A stretch of 64,000 bases of DNA, taken from positions 1,488,001 through 1,552,000 of the forward strand of contig OZ241340.1 of the NCBI GenBank assembly GCA_965199975.1, read 5' to 3'. The stretch is from JASLDZ01 sp965199975 (GTDB lineage: Bacteria; Pseudomonadota; Alphaproteobacteria; Caulobacterales; Caulobacteraceae). The notes beneath the pieces are model-generated. The model was not told the DNA's origin, did no database searches, and worked only from the letters and a program-made list of their open reading frames with translations. Every line of letters starts with the position of its first letter. Within the stretch, counting starts at the first letter, position 1. This document shows positions 44,812-54,534 of this stretch, one piece after another. The translations under genes and the position numbers were made by a program.

Positions 44812-46212
44812 ATGGCCGAGTTCGACTACGACCTCTTCGTCATCGGCGCGGGCTCCGGCGGCGTGCGCGCCTCGAGGCTGGCGGCCACCGCCGGCGCGCG
44901 CGTGGCCATCGCCGAGGAGAGCCGCGTCGGCGGCACCTGCGTGATCCGCGGCTGCGTGCCCAAGAAGTTCATGGTCTACGCCAGCGAGTTCGCCCGCGAG
45001 TTCGAGGTGGCGCGCGGCTACGGCTGGAGCTTCGGAGAACCCACCTTCGACTGGAACCGCTTCCGCATGGAGCGCGACACCGAGGTGGCGCGGCTGTCGG
45101 GGGTCTATGAGGCCAACCTCACCAAGGCCGGGTGCGACCTGCTGCACGGCCGCGCCACCTTCCTGGACCCGCACACGATCGAGGTGCGCCACGGCGACAA
45201 GGCGCCCCGGCGCGTCACCGCCGCCAAGGTGCTGATCGCGGCGGGAGGCCGCCCTCGCATGCCGGCTGACGTGCCGGGCATCGAGCACGCCATCAGCTCC
45301 GACCAGGTGTTCGACCTGCCGGAGCTGCCCCGGCGCATGCTGATCGCCGGCGGCGGCTACATCGCCGTGGAGTTCGGCTCGATCTTCCACGCGCTCGGCG
45401 TGGAGGTGACGCTGGCCTATCGCGGCTCCAACCTCCTGCGCGGCTTCGACGAGGACGTGCGCTCCCACTTGGCCGACGAGCTGCACCACACGGGCCTGCG
45501 CGTGGCGCTCGCCTGCGAGCACGAGCGGCTGGAGAAGCGCGAAGACGGCGTCATCGTCAGCCACGTGATGCGCGCCATGCCCATGGAGACCGACGTGGTG
45601 ATGTTCGCCACCGGCCGCGAGCCGCACACCAAGGGGCTCGGCCTCGACAAGGCGGGCGTGAAGACCAAGGAGAGCGGCGCGGTCGAGGTCGACGCCTACT
45701 CGCGCACCAATGTCGAGCACATCTGGGCCATCGGCGACGTCACCGACCGGCTCAATCTCACGCCGGTGGCCATCCGCGAGGCGCAGGCCTTCGTGCAGAC
45801 CGCCTTCCACGACAAGCCCATCGCCTTCGACCACGCCGACGTGCCGACCTCGGTGTTCTCCCAGCCGCCGGTGGGCTGCGTGGGGCTGAGCGAGGCGCAG
45901 GCGCGCCATCAATACGGCAAGGTCGAAGTCTACCTCGCCCGCTTCCGGCCGATGAAGACCATCCTGGCCAAGCGCGAGGACCGCGTGCTGATGAAGCTCG
46001 TCGTGGCCAAGGAGAGCGGCAAGGTGGTGGGCGCCCACATGGTCGGCCCCGGCGCGCCCGAGATCATCCAGCTGGCCGCGGTGGCGGTGAAGGCGGGCCT
46101 CACCAAGGCGCAATGGGACGAGACCTGCGCGCTGCATCCCACCGTCGCCGAGGAGTTCGTCACCATGCACGAGCCCTTCACGCCCAACGAGCTGTCGGTC
46201 GCCGCCGAATGA
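44812..46212 (+). CDS. gor: Glutathione-disulfide reductase
   Basis: 466 residues. A flavoprotein that reduces oxidised glutathione with NADPH. The FAD loop is VIGAGSGGVRASR; the redox pair Cys43/Cys48 is in GGTCVIRGCVPKK; the second dinucleotide motif is IAGGGYIAVEF; the C-terminal His/Glu pair is in LHPTVAEEFVTM. ATG 44812 is preceded by GGGAG. The stop overlaps the next gene by ATGA. Confidence 0.94.
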   Translation: MAEFDYDLFVIGAGSGGVRASRLAATAGARVAIAEESRVGGTCVIRGCVPKKFMVYASEFAREFEVARGYGWSFGEPTFDWNRFRMERDTEVARLSGVYEANLTKAGCDLLHGRATFLDPHTIEVRHGDKAPRRVTAAKVLIAAGGRPRMPADVPGIEHAISSDQVFDLPELPRRMLIAGGGYIAVEFGSIFHALGVEVTLAYRGSNLLRGFDEDVRSHLADELHHTGLRVALACEHERLEKREDGVIVSHVMRAMPMETDVVMFATGREPHTKGLGLDKAGVKTKESGAVEVDAYSRTNVEHIWAIGDVTDRLNLTPVAIREAQAFVQTAFHDKPIAFDHADVPTSVFSQPPVGCVGLSEAQARHQYGKVEVYLARFRPMKTILAKREDRVLMKLVVAKESGKVVGAHMVGPGAPEIIQLAAVAVKAGLTKAQWDETCALHPTVAEEFVTMHEPFTPNELSVAAE

Positions 46213-47546
46213 GTCTCGCGACGATGGACGCCGTGCCGACCCGCTCGCCCGCGCAGGAGCGCGCGTCCGCACCGTCGGGGCGCGGCTGGCCGGCGGCGCT
46301 GGGGGGCGGCGCGGCGCTGGTCATCTTCAGCCTCACGCCGCTCGTGGCCTACGTCGGCAACCTCGGCTTCGCGCCTCTCACCGCGCTGGCGGGCCTGGCG
46401 TGCCTGCCGGCGCTGATCGCCGCACGTCGACGACCGTCGCTCGGCGCGGCGCTCCTCCTGGCGCTGCTGGTCTGGGCGCTGGTCAGCCTGGCGTGGAGCC
46501 CGGCGGCGCCTACCCACTTCGCCAGGGCCAAGGACCTCATGGCCTTCACCGGCCTGAAACTGGCTTTCGAGCTGCCGCTCTACGGGGCTTTCGTGGCGGC
46601 GAGCGCGCTCGCCCCGCCCCGCACCGCGCGACTGGCGCTCCTGATCCTGGGGGCCGGCCTCGGCCTCGTGTCGCTCCTCCTGCTGATCGAGGCGGCGAGC
46701 GGCGCGGCGCTGTACCAGGCGATCAAGGGAGCGCTGCACTCCTTCACCCGCCCCGACCTGGCGCGACGCAACGTGGCGCGGGCGGCCTACCCGATCGCGC
46801 TCCTGATCTGGCCCGCGGGCCTGGTGCTCGACGATCGCGGGTGGCGCAACGTCACGATGGTCATCGGCGTGTGCGGCGCGGCGGCCGCCCTGGCGCTCAA
46901 CGTCGATGCACCGCTGGTGGCGATGGCCGCGGGGGCCGTGGCCTTCCTGATGGTGCGGCTGGGGCGCAGCCTGGGCGTCTGGGCCGTGCTGGCAGGGGTG
47001 ATCGCCTACTTCGCCCTGGCGCCCGTAGCGGTGACGCTGGTCGAGCATCTTTTGCCCGCGCACGCCGGCGCGGCGGAGATCGGCAAGGCCTCCTGGCACG
47101 CGCGGCTCGACATCTGGCGCTTCGTGGCCGCGCGCATCGGCGAGCGGCCACTGGTCGGCTGGGGGCTGGACGCCAGCCGCATCTGGCCGGGGACTGTACC
47201 GCTGCACCCGCACGACGGGGCGCTGCAGCTGTGGCTGGAGCTCGGCGCGCCGGGCGCCCTCCTGGCCGCCCTGGTGTTCGGCTGGATCTTCTCCTGGCTG
47301 GCGGCCGTGCGGATGCGCGACCCCTCGCTCGCCGCCGCCGGCGCGGCGAGCACGGTGGCCTACGTCGTCATCGGCGCCCTGAGCTTCGGGGTGTGGCAGG
47401 AGTGGTGGCTGGCGCTCGGCGCCATCGCCTGGGCCGCGCTGCTGCTCGCCCACCGCACGCGCGACAGCCTCGAGGTCACGGCGCACGCCGGCCTCGCGCC
47501 GCTCGGCGCGCCCAGGGCTCCGCCCGCGCTGCGACCGCTGGTATGA
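46209..47546 (+). CDS. Polytopic membrane protein of the O-antigen ligase/polymerase (Wzy/WaaL-like) type
   Basis: 445 residues from ATG 46209, with about 11 hydrophobic helices. A large loop near the end with ASWHARLDIWRFVAARIGER, PLVGWGLDASRIWPG, and HPHDGALQLWLELGAPGALL fits the Wzy_C/O-antigen ligase region, where His in HPHD is the usual conserved residue. Members join glycans to lipid A or polymerise them at the periplasmic face of the inner membrane. The position between gor and the DAHP synthase gene, with a 4-nt overlap, gives no pathway hint; no partner glycosyltransferases are adjacent. Confidence 0.75.
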   Translation: MSLATMDAVPTRSPAQERASAPSGRGWPAALGGGAALVIFSLTPLVAYVGNLGFAPLTALAGLACLPALIAARRRPSLGAALLLALLVWALVSLAWSPAAPTHFARAKDLMAFTGLKLAFELPLYGAFVAASALAPPRTARLALLILGAGLGLVSLLLLIEAASGAALYQAIKGALHSFTRPDLARRNVARAAYPIALLIWPAGLVLDDRGWRNVTMVIGVCGAAAALALNVDAPLVAMAAGAVAFLMVRLGRSLGVWAVLAGVIAYFALAPVAVTLVEHLLPAHAGAAEIGKASWHARLDIWRFVAARIGERPLVGWGLDASRIWPGTVPLHPHDGALQLWLELGAPGALLAALVFGWIFSWLAAVRMRDPSLAAAGAASTVAYVVIGALSFGVWQEWWLALGAIAWAALLLAHRTRDSLEVTAHAGLAPLGAPRAPPALRPLV

Positions 47547-47553
47547 GGGCGAC

Positions 47554-48957
47554 GTGAGCGCGCCCTCCACGCCCCGCCGGTCCGATCGCTGGACGCCCGC
47601 CTCCTGGCGGCGCGCCCCCGCGCGCCAGCTGGCCGACTATCCCGATCCCGCCGCCCTGGCGCGTGTCGAGGGCGAGCTCGCCACCATGCCGCCGCTGGTC
47701 TTCGCGGGCGAGGCGCGCCGGCTGAAGACGCTGCTGGGCGAGGCCGCCGAGGGCCGCGCCTTTTTGCTGCAGGGCGGCGACTGCGCGGAGAGCTTCAAGG
47801 AGTTCCGCGCCGACAACATCCGCGACTTCTTCCGCCTGCTGCTGCAGATGGCGGTGGTGATGACCTTCGCCGGCGCCAAGCCGGTGGTGAAGGTCGGCCG
47901 CATAGCCGGCCAGTTCGCCAAGCCACGCTCCGCGCCGACCGAGACGCAAGGCGACGTCACCCTGCCGGCCTACCGCGGCGACAACGTCAATGGCGCCGAG
48001 TTCACCGCGCAGGCGCGCGCGCCCGACCCCGAGCGGCTGCTGCGCGCCTACGGCCAGTCCTCGGCCACGCTGAACCTGCTGCGCGCCTACGCCGGCGGCG
48101 GCTTCGCCGATCTCAACAACATCCACGGCTGGACCTCGGCCTTCGTCGACGGCAGCCCCAACGCCGCGCGCTATCGCGAGCTGGCCGACAAGATCAGCGA
48201 GGCCCTGACCTTCATGGCCGCCGTGGGCGTCACCGCCGCCAGCCATCCCGACCTCGCCCGCGTGGAGGTCTTCACCAGCCACGAGGCGCTGCTGCTGGGC
48301 TACGAGGAGGCCATGACGCGCATCGACAGCGCGACGGGCCAATGGTGCGACACCTCGGCCCACATGCTGTGGATCGGCGAGCGCACCCGCCAGCTCGACG
48401 GCGCCCACGTCGCCTTCGCCTCCGGCGTCGCCAACCCGATCGGGCTGAAGTGCGGGCCGACGATGGAGCCCGACGACCTGCTCAAGCTGATGGACGTGCT
48501 GCACCCCAAGGGCGAGCCGGGCCGGCTGACGCTGATCGGCCGCTTCGGCGTCGACATGGTGGGCGAGCGCCTGCCGCGCCTGATGCGCGCGGTGGCGCGC
48601 GACGGCCGCAAGGTGGTGTGGGCGTGCGACCCCATGCACGGCAACACGCTCAAGGCCGCCAACGGCTACAAGACGCGGCCGTTCGACCGCATCATGGGCG
48701 AGGTGAAGGGCTTCCTCGACGTCGCCGCCGCCGAAGGCGTGACGCCCGGCGGCGTGCACCTGGAGATGACCGGCCAGAATGTCACTGAGTGCACCGGCGG
48801 GGCGCGGGCCGTGAACGAGGACGACCTCAGCCGACGCTATCACACCCACTGCGACCCGCGGCTCAACGCCGACCAGGCGCTGGAGCTGGCCTTCCTGGTG
48901 GCGGAACGGTTGCAGGCGGCGCGTGAGCCGCCGCGTCGCGAGGCCGTCGCGGGCTGA
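47554..48957 (+). CDS. Class II 3-deoxy-7-phosphoheptulonate (DAHP) synthase
   Basis: 467 residues from GTG 47554. It condenses phosphoenolpyruvate and erythrose-4-P, the first step of the shikimate pathway. Plant-type class II signatures: FLLQGGDCAESFKEF, VVKVGRIAGQFAKPRS, YRGDNVNG, SHEALLLGYEEAMTR, KCGPTMEPDDLL, and CDPMHGNT. Seven nt follow the previous gene, so it closes the glmU operon. Erythrose-4-P comes from the pentose pathway, which fits with rpiA nearby. Confidence 0.93.
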   Translation: MSAPSTPRRSDRWTPASWRRAPARQLADYPDPAALARVEGELATMPPLVFAGEARRLKTLLGEAAEGRAFLLQGGDCAESFKEFRADNIRDFFRLLLQMAVVMTFAGAKPVVKVGRIAGQFAKPRSAPTETQGDVTLPAYRGDNVNGAEFTAQARAPDPERLLRAYGQSSATLNLLRAYAGGGFADLNNIHGWTSAFVDGSPNAARYRELADKISEALTFMAAVGVTAASHPDLARVEVFTSHEALLLGYEEAMTRIDSATGQWCDTSAHMLWIGERTRQLDGAHVAFASGVANPIGLKCGPTMEPDDLLKLMDVLHPKGEPGRLTLIGRFGVDMVGERLPRLMRAVARDGRKVVWACDPMHGNTLKAANGYKTRPFDRIMGEVKGFLDVAAAEGVTPGGVHLEMTGQNVTECTGGARAVNEDDLSRRYHTHCDPRLNADQALELAFLVAERLQAAREPPRREAVAG

Positions 48958-48960
48958 ACC

Positions 48961-49938
48961 TCAGCCGGCGATGGCGCGGGCGTAGAGGTCAGGGTCGACG
49001 TTGCCGCCCGAAGCGATCACCAGCGCCACGCCGCCGTCCTCCAGGTCGAGACGCCCCTGCAGGGCCGCCGCCAGGGCCACGGCCCCGCCGGGCTCCAGCA
49101 CGAGCTTGAGGTGGCGGAAGGCGAATCGCATGGCCTCCAGCGCCTGCGCATCGCTCACCGCTACGCCAGCGCTGAGGCGCGCTCCATTGATCGACCACGT
49201 CAGCTCCCCAGGCGACGGCGCCAGCAGCGCATCGCTCAGGCTGCGCGCGCCGGGCGCATTGGCCACCCGTTCTCCGGCGGCGAGGCTGCGGCCATGGTCG
49301 TCGAAGCCCTCGGGCTCCACGGCGACGATGCGGGTGGAGGGCGACAGCTCCCCGAAGGCGATCGCCAGGCCGGCGATGAGGCCCCCGCCCGAGACGGGGC
49401 AGGCCAGCACGTCCGCCCTCTCGCCCAGGTCGGCGAGCTGGCGCGCGGCCTCGAGCCCCGCCGTCCCCTGGCCGGCGATGATGTACGGGTCGTCGAACGA
49501 CGGCACGAGCACCGCGCCGCGCTGTTCCGCCAAGCGGGCCGAGATCGCCTCCCGGCTTTCGCTGAAGCGATCGTAGAACACCACCTCGGCGCCCAGCGCA
49601 CGGGTGGCCTCCAGCTTCACCGCCGGCGCGTCAGACGGCATGACGATCACCGCCGGGCAGCCGACGCGGCGCGCCGCCTCCGCCACCCCCTGAGCGTGAT
49701 TGCCGGAGGAGAAGGCCACCACGCCCGCAAGCCGCTCGTCCGCGGTGAGGCGGCTGATGCGGTTGTAGGCGCCGCGGAACTTGAACGAGCCCGTGCGCTG
49801 CAACGCCTCGGCCTTGACCCAGACGCGCCCGCCGCACGCCGCGTCGAGCGCGTCGCTGCGCAGCAGCGGCGTCTCGACCGCAAGGCCTGCGAGCCGCGAG
49901 GCGGCGTCGGCCACGTCGGCGAAGACGGGAGGCGTCAC
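48961..49938 (-). CDS. Threonine/serine dehydratase-like PLP enzyme
   Basis: 325 residues from GTG 49938. Fold type II PLP enzyme that deaminates L-Thr or L-Ser to keto acids, or racemises Ser. Visible are KAEALQRTGSFKFRGAYNRI with the PLP Lys, SSGNHAQGVAEAA, CPVSGGGLIAGLA (phosphate clamp) and the end VIASGGNVDPDLYA. There is no C-terminal ACT domain, so it is of the short, catabolic or racemase-like type. GTG overlaps the stop of the tetR gene by 4 nt (GTGA). Confidence 0.85.
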   Translation of the reverse strand: MTPPVFADVADAASRLAGLAVETPLLRSDALDAACGGRVWVKAEALQRTGSFKFRGAYNRISRLTADERLAGVVAFSSGNHAQGVAEAARRVGCPAVIVMPSDAPAVKLEATRALGAEVVFYDRFSESREAISARLAEQRGAVLVPSFDDPYIIAGQGTAGLEAARQLADLGERADVLACPVSGGGLIAGLAIAFGELSPSTRIVAVEPEGFDDHGRSLAAGERVANAPGARSLSDALLAPSPGELTWSINGARLSAGVAVSDAQALEAMRFAFRHLKLVLEPGGAVALAAALQGRLDLEDGGVALVIASGGNVDPDLYARAIAG

Positions 49939-50579
49939 GCCGCGGTGGGGGCCAGCAGGCCGTCGAACACGAGCGCCAGGGCGCCGGCGTCGAGCGCGGC
50001 GCGTTCGGCCCAGCGGAACTTCGGCTTGGTGAGCACGAGCGTCAGCGACACGACGCCGTGCGCCGCCGCCCAGGAGGTCTGCGCCGCCACGTCCAGGTCC
50101 ACGGGCTTCAGCCGGCCCGCGGCTTGGCATTCGGCGACCGCGCCGCGGAACAGGTCGTAGGTCTGGCGCCCAAGTTCGGCGAGCTGATCCTGCGGCGCGC
50201 GCCCCACCTTGTGCGGCGGCGCGCAGAAGACGAGCCGATAGGCGCCGGCGTGTTCGCGCGCGAAGCTCATGTAGGCCGCCAGCATCTCTCGGACGCGATC
50301 GACGGGATCCATTTCGCGGTCGCGAAGCGCTGTGTTCACGCCGATCAACCGCGCGATCTGACCGGCGCAGATCTCCAGCAAGATCTCGCTCTTGTCGCGG
50401 AAATGCATGTAGAGCGCAGTGGACGACACCCCCACCTCGTCGGCGATCCGTCGGATGGTGGCGCCTTCGTAGCCGTATTCGATGAACACGCGCTCTGCGG
50501 CGTTGAGGATCTCGGCCCGCCGCAGGTGGCCTTCGCCCTTCGCCTTGCGCGCCGACCGCGGCGCCGTCGTCTCCACCAT
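49935..50579 (-). CDS. TetR-family transcriptional regulator
   Basis: 214 residues from ATG 50579 (a TTG 12 nt upstream is possible). The N-terminal helix-turn-helix is typical: RAEILNAAERVFIEYGYEGA, then IRRIADEVGVSSTALYMHFR. The C-terminal ligand domain carries the TetR_C-like EHAGAYRLVFCAPPHKVG segment. It heads a two-gene operon with the dehydratase-like gene and is divergent from a glycosyltransferase. No clear operator palindrome is visible in the 177-bp intergenic region. Confidence 0.88.
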   Translation of the reverse strand: MVETTAPRSARKAKGEGHLRRAEILNAAERVFIEYGYEGATIRRIADEVGVSSTALYMHFRDKSEILLEICAGQIARLIGVNTALRDREMDPVDRVREMLAAYMSFAREHAGAYRLVFCAPPHKVGRAPQDQLAELGRQTYDLFRGAVAECQAAGRLKPVDLDVAAQTSWAAAHGVVSLTLVLTKPKFRWAERAALDAGALALVFDGLLAPTAA

Positions 50580-50756
50580 GGCCGGGGTCAATGCGCCTAA
50601 AAACCCTCGACGCGGCCCATCCCCGTCCCGACGGCGATTAGATGGGAATCCGGCGTCGGGGTCAAAGGCTCGGCGCCTCGAATCAATCGACTCAACCGGA
50701 AGTGACTAGCATTAACGATTTGTCAATCCATGATCGCCGCGGGTGGAGGGGTCCGC

Positions 50757-52190
50757 ATGACACGGGAGACGAGGACAGGCGCGGTCCTGCAGGCCAGTTG
50801 CGGCCTCGCGCTTACCGGACCGACCGCGGCGCAGTGGGCGCTCGGCGCGAGCGCTTCCGCCGCCATCGCCGCCATGCTGATCGCAAGCCCTCAACGGCTG
50901 CTCGTGGTCCTGCATGCGGTCTTCTTCACGATCTTCACCCTGGGCGTGGGGTGGCGGCTGGCGGCGCTGGCTACACGCGTGCGTTCTCGCCCCGCACCGC
51001 CCATGCCGCGGGGTGAGGCCCCGCGCTACACCGTGCTCGTTCCCCTCTATGACGAGGCCGAGGTGGTGGGCGACCTGCTGCGCAACCTGCGGCGCATCGA
51101 CTATCCGCGCGAGCGGCTGCAGGTGCTCATCGCGCTCGAGGCCCACGATCTCTCCACCCAGGCCGCGGTGCGTGCGGAGGCGCCGCCGGCGTGGATGGAG
51201 GTGGTGGTCTGCCCGCCGGGCGGGCCGCGCACCAAGCCGCGCGCCTGCAACGAGGCGCTGCGCCGCGCCACCGGCGAGCTCGTCGTGGTCTACGACGCGG
51301 AGGACGCGCCCGACCCGCTGCAGTTGCGCGAGGCGGCGGCGCGCTTCGCGGCCGCCTCTCCGCAGCTGGCCTGCCTGCAGGCGCCGCTGCGGGTCAGGAC
51401 CGAGCGCCTGACGCCCTTCGAGCGGCAGTTCGCCCTCGAATACGCCGCCCAGTTCGAGGTGATGCTGCCGGCCTATGCGCGCTGGCGCCTGCCGTTCCCG
51501 CTGGGCGGCACCAGCAACCACTTCCGCAGGTCCGCCCTCGACGCCATGGGCGGATGGGACCCCTGGAACGTGACCGAGGACGCCGACATCGGCATGCGCC
51601 TCGCCGGCCACGGCCTGCGCACCGGCATGCTGACCCTGCCGACCTGGGAGACGCCGCCCGATTTCAACGCCTGGTTTCCCCAGCGCGCCCGGTGGATCAA
51701 GGGCTACATGCAGACCTGGGGCGTCCACATGCGCACGCCCTTCGCCGGCGGATGGCGCCGCTTCGTGGCCTTGCAGCTGACGCTCGGCTACGCGCTGGTC
51801 TCGGCGGTGATGCACGGGCCGCTGGCGATGACGGTGGCCGCGGCCGTGCTCGTTACGGGGGCGCATTTCCCCGGTTCTGTGCCGGCGCCGCCGATCGAAG
51901 CGCCGGACGCCTTGCTGTGCTTGGTGGGCTGGCTCACGGGCGTCGCGCTGATGAGGGAGGGTGCGCGCCGCGCCGGTTCACGCCTCGGGTGGATCGACGC
52001 CCTCGTCGCGCCCACCTACTGGCCTCTGCAGTCGCTGGCGGCGGGCTACGCCATCCACCAGCTCGTCACCAAGCCGTTCCACTGGGACAAGACGCGCCAC
52101 CGCGTCGCCGCGAGCAACGCGCACGCCGCCGCTCAGCGCGCGGGAAGCCCCGCCGCCGCCGTCTGGAGCGCCAGGCCGGAAGGCGCGTAG
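50757..52190 (+). CDS. Membrane glycosyltransferase family 2 (cellulose synthase-like)
   Basis: 477 residues from ATG 50757, which follows GGAGG. Two N-terminal helices precede the GT-A domain (YTVLVPLYDEAEVVGDLLRN; DXD-type region VVYDAEDAPDPLQL; TED motif in NVTEDADIGMRL; QRARW near WFPQRARWIKGYM), then three to four C-terminal helices. The D..DXD..TED..QXXRW pattern means a processive beta-glycosyltransferase-like active site. The product is unknown; exopolysaccharide or holdfast-like polymers are possible. The last 58 nt overlap the convergent transglycosylase gene. Confidence 0.87.
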   Translation: MTRETRTGAVLQASCGLALTGPTAAQWALGASASAAIAAMLIASPQRLLVVLHAVFFTIFTLGVGWRLAALATRVRSRPAPPMPRGEAPRYTVLVPLYDEAEVVGDLLRNLRRIDYPRERLQVLIALEAHDLSTQAAVRAEAPPAWMEVVVCPPGGPRTKPRACNEALRRATGELVVVYDAEDAPDPLQLREAAARFAAASPQLACLQAPLRVRTERLTPFERQFALEYAAQFEVMLPAYARWRLPFPLGGTSNHFRRSALDAMGGWDPWNVTEDADIGMRLAGHGLRTGMLTLPTWETPPDFNAWFPQRARWIKGYMQTWGVHMRTPFAGGWRRFVALQLTLGYALVSAVMHGPLAMTVAAAVLVTGAHFPGSVPAPPIEAPDALLCLVGWLTGVALMREGARRAGSRLGWIDALVAPTYWPLQSLAAGYAIHQLVTKPFHWDKTRHRVAASNAHAAAQRAGSPAAAVWSARPEGA

Positions 52191-54367
52191 CCGCCTCGGT
52201 GCAGGTCGGCCAGGATCGTCAGCGGCGCAGAGCCCCCGTTCAGCCGGGCGCGGTAGACCGCCACGCTCTCCATCACCCGCATGACGTAGTTGCGCGTCTC
52301 GGAGAACGGGATGCACTCGATGAAGTCGGCCGGGTCGACGCTCGCCTGGCGCGGGTCGCCGCATTCGCTCGCCCACGCGGCGGCGCGTCCGGGCCCGGCG
52401 TTGTAGCCCGCCGCGGCCAGCACGTAGGAGCCGGAGAAGTCCCCGGTCAGCCCGCCAAGGTAGGAGGCCCCCAGCCGCATGTTGTACCCGGGATCGTCCA
52501 GTCGCGAAGCCGAGTATTCAAGCCCTTCGCGACGCGCGACGAGGGCGGCGGTCGACGGCATGAGCTGCATCAGGCCGCGCGCGCCCGCGCCGGAGCGGAT
52601 CGCCGGCTCGAAGCCGCTCTCCTGGCGCACGATGGCCAGCGTGAAGGCGGGTTCCGGCCGGCCTGCGCCGGTCGGCGCGGACAGCACCGGCCAGCCGCGC
52701 TGGGGCAGGTAGAAGCCGCGGGTGATCGCCACCCGCGCCGCGCGCGTGCCCACCCCCGTCGCGCCGGACGCCTTGGCGAGGTCGACCAGCATGGCGGCCT
52801 CCTCCGCCGAGTTCACGTCGTCGGCGATGGACAGCACGAAGGCGGAGAACAGCTCGCGCTGGCCCGCATCGGCCAGGAGGCGCGCGGCCCGCACCGGCTC
52901 GCGGGCATCGAACCGCGCGCGGTCGGCGGCGGTGGGTTGTGGGTCCGACGGCAGGCTGATGGTCCTGATTCCGGCCTTCTCGGCGGCGAGCTGCCCGTAG
53001 AAGGCGGTGTAGTAGGCGCCGCCGTCGCGCCAGAAGCCCTGCGCCGCGGCGTCGTCGCCCCGCTGGGCGGCGGCGCGCCCGCGCCAGTACAGCGCGCGGC
53101 TGAGCGTGGTGGGCGTGGCGCCCGCCTGCTGCACGGCGGCGAAGTGGCGATCCGCCAGCGCCGGATCGTGCAGGCGCGTCAGGGCGATCCAGCCGGCGAA
53201 GAACTCCGCCTCGGTGTAGTCCACGCCGGGCGCCAGGCCGTGGGAGGCCGCCGCGGCGTAGGCGCCCTGCGCGTCGCCCGCCTTGAGCGCCGCCGTCATC
53301 AGCGCGCGCCGCTCGTTCCACACCGAGGCCGCGGCGTCGGGGCCGGGCGGGTCGGCGGTGGCGGTCTTGAGCATGCCCACCGCCACCACGTCGAGGTTGT
53401 GCTTGCGGTAGTAGCGCGCCCGATCGAAGGCGAGGCCGCCGTCGCCCTGCACCGAGGCGGGGAGGGCGGCGACCAGCGCCGGCGCGTCGCTGCGGTCGCT
53501 GCGCAGCGCCAGGCGCGCGGCGGCGAGCTGCTGGTGGTCGGCGTCGACCAGCGCGGTCATGGCGCGCGTCGCCGGGCCGCCGGAGGTGTAGAGCAGGTTC
53601 TCCAGGCGGCGGTTGTTGTCGTCGGCCGTGAGCACGCCGGCGAAGCGGGCCTGGATGCGGGCCTGGGTGTCGGCCTCGAAGCTGCGCTCGCGCCAGAAGT
53701 GGCGGATCAGGGCGATCGCCTCGGTTTGGCGGCCCTGCGCCTGCTCGGCCACGGCCAGCGCATAGGCGCCGTCGCCTGTCTGCGGCTCGCGGCCGTCGAA
53801 CCAGGCGAGGGTCTGCGAGGGCGAGCCGGCCTGCACCGCGAGCGCGTGCTCCACCACGGCGCGCCGGCGCGTCTCGCGCGGCCAGTCCTGCAGGTCGTGG
53901 TCGGCGGCCAGCACCTGCGGCAGGCTCAGCATGGCGCCGGCCTGGTCGATCAGCGCCCAGGTGACGAGCTTGCGCGCCACCGGGTCGGTCAGGGCCGCCT
54001 GCTGCGCCTGGGCGCCGTTCACGTCGCCCCGTCGCACCGCCTGCAGGGCTGCGGACAGCGGCGAGTCGCTCACCGGCGACATGGCGGACGCGCCGATGCC
54101 GCCGCCCCGGGCGACGAGGGTGGCGTAGGGGATCGGCTGGCCGGTGGCGGTCGCGCCGGTGGTGGTGGAGGCGGCGACGGCCGGGCTCTGCGTCGAGAGC
54201 ACCGCGTCGGGCGCGGACTTCTGCACGATGGCCGCCGCGGGAAGGCCGCCCTGCGGCCCCATCGTCGCGTAAGGCTGCGGCTGGGCGCTCGCGCCGACGG
54301 CGAGCGTCGCGGCGAGCACGCCAGCGCCCGCGGCGAACGGGCGGCGGGAGGGGGCGAGGCGCGTCAT
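52133..54367 (-). CDS. Periplasmic lytic murein transglycosylase (Slt70-like)
   Basis: 744 residues. A signal peptide (about 1-28, ending GASAQ) is followed by a Gly/Thr-rich stretch, a long alpha-helical superhelix (about 100-540) and a C-terminal lysozyme-like SLT domain. The SLT domain has catalytic Glu in IVRQESGFEP, then GARGLMQLMPSTA and the AAGYNAGPGRAAAW motif. It cleaves peptidoglycan with 1,6-anhydro end formation. Its 3' end overlaps that of the GT2 gene by 58 nt. Confidence 0.92.
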   Translation of the reverse strand: MTRLAPSRRPFAAGAGVLAATLAVGASAQPQPYATMGPQGGLPAAAIVQKSAPDAVLSTQSPAVAASTTTGATATGQPIPYATLVARGGGIGASAMSPVSDSPLSAALQAVRRGDVNGAQAQQAALTDPVARKLVTWALIDQAGAMLSLPQVLAADHDLQDWPRETRRRAVVEHALAVQAGSPSQTLAWFDGREPQTGDGAYALAVAEQAQGRQTEAIALIRHFWRERSFEADTQARIQARFAGVLTADDNNRRLENLLYTSGGPATRAMTALVDADHQQLAAARLALRSDRSDAPALVAALPASVQGDGGLAFDRARYYRKHNLDVVAVGMLKTATADPPGPDAAASVWNERRALMTAALKAGDAQGAYAAAASHGLAPGVDYTEAEFFAGWIALTRLHDPALADRHFAAVQQAGATPTTLSRALYWRGRAAAQRGDDAAAQGFWRDGGAYYTAFYGQLAAEKAGIRTISLPSDPQPTAADRARFDAREPVRAARLLADAGQRELFSAFVLSIADDVNSAEEAAMLVDLAKASGATGVGTRAARVAITRGFYLPQRGWPVLSAPTGAGRPEPAFTLAIVRQESGFEPAIRSGAGARGLMQLMPSTAALVARREGLEYSASRLDDPGYNMRLGASYLGGLTGDFSGSYVLAAAGYNAGPGRAAAWASECGDPRQASVDPADFIECIPFSETRNYVMRVMESVAVYRARLNGGSAPLTILADLHRGGYAPSGLALQTAAAGLPAR

Positions 54368-54534
54368 CGGCCGAGTCCTGTGGCGCGCAAGCGTGTCGTA
54401 AGCATGATGAGGGGATGGTGAACGCGGTGCGTCGCGGCAAGCGAAGCCTTGATTTCGCGTGACGGGCGAAACGCCGCAGCCGCCGAAGCCGGCGCCTTGC
54501 GTGGCCGCGCGGGCCGCTCCACTTTCTGCGCCCC

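Noticed and set aside
51191..54421. 1076-codon open frame on the plus strand
   Set aside because: It is antisense to the lytic transglycosylase and the GT2 gene out of frame. Its composition is Arg/Gly/His-rich without any family motif, a common shadow in GC-rich DNA.
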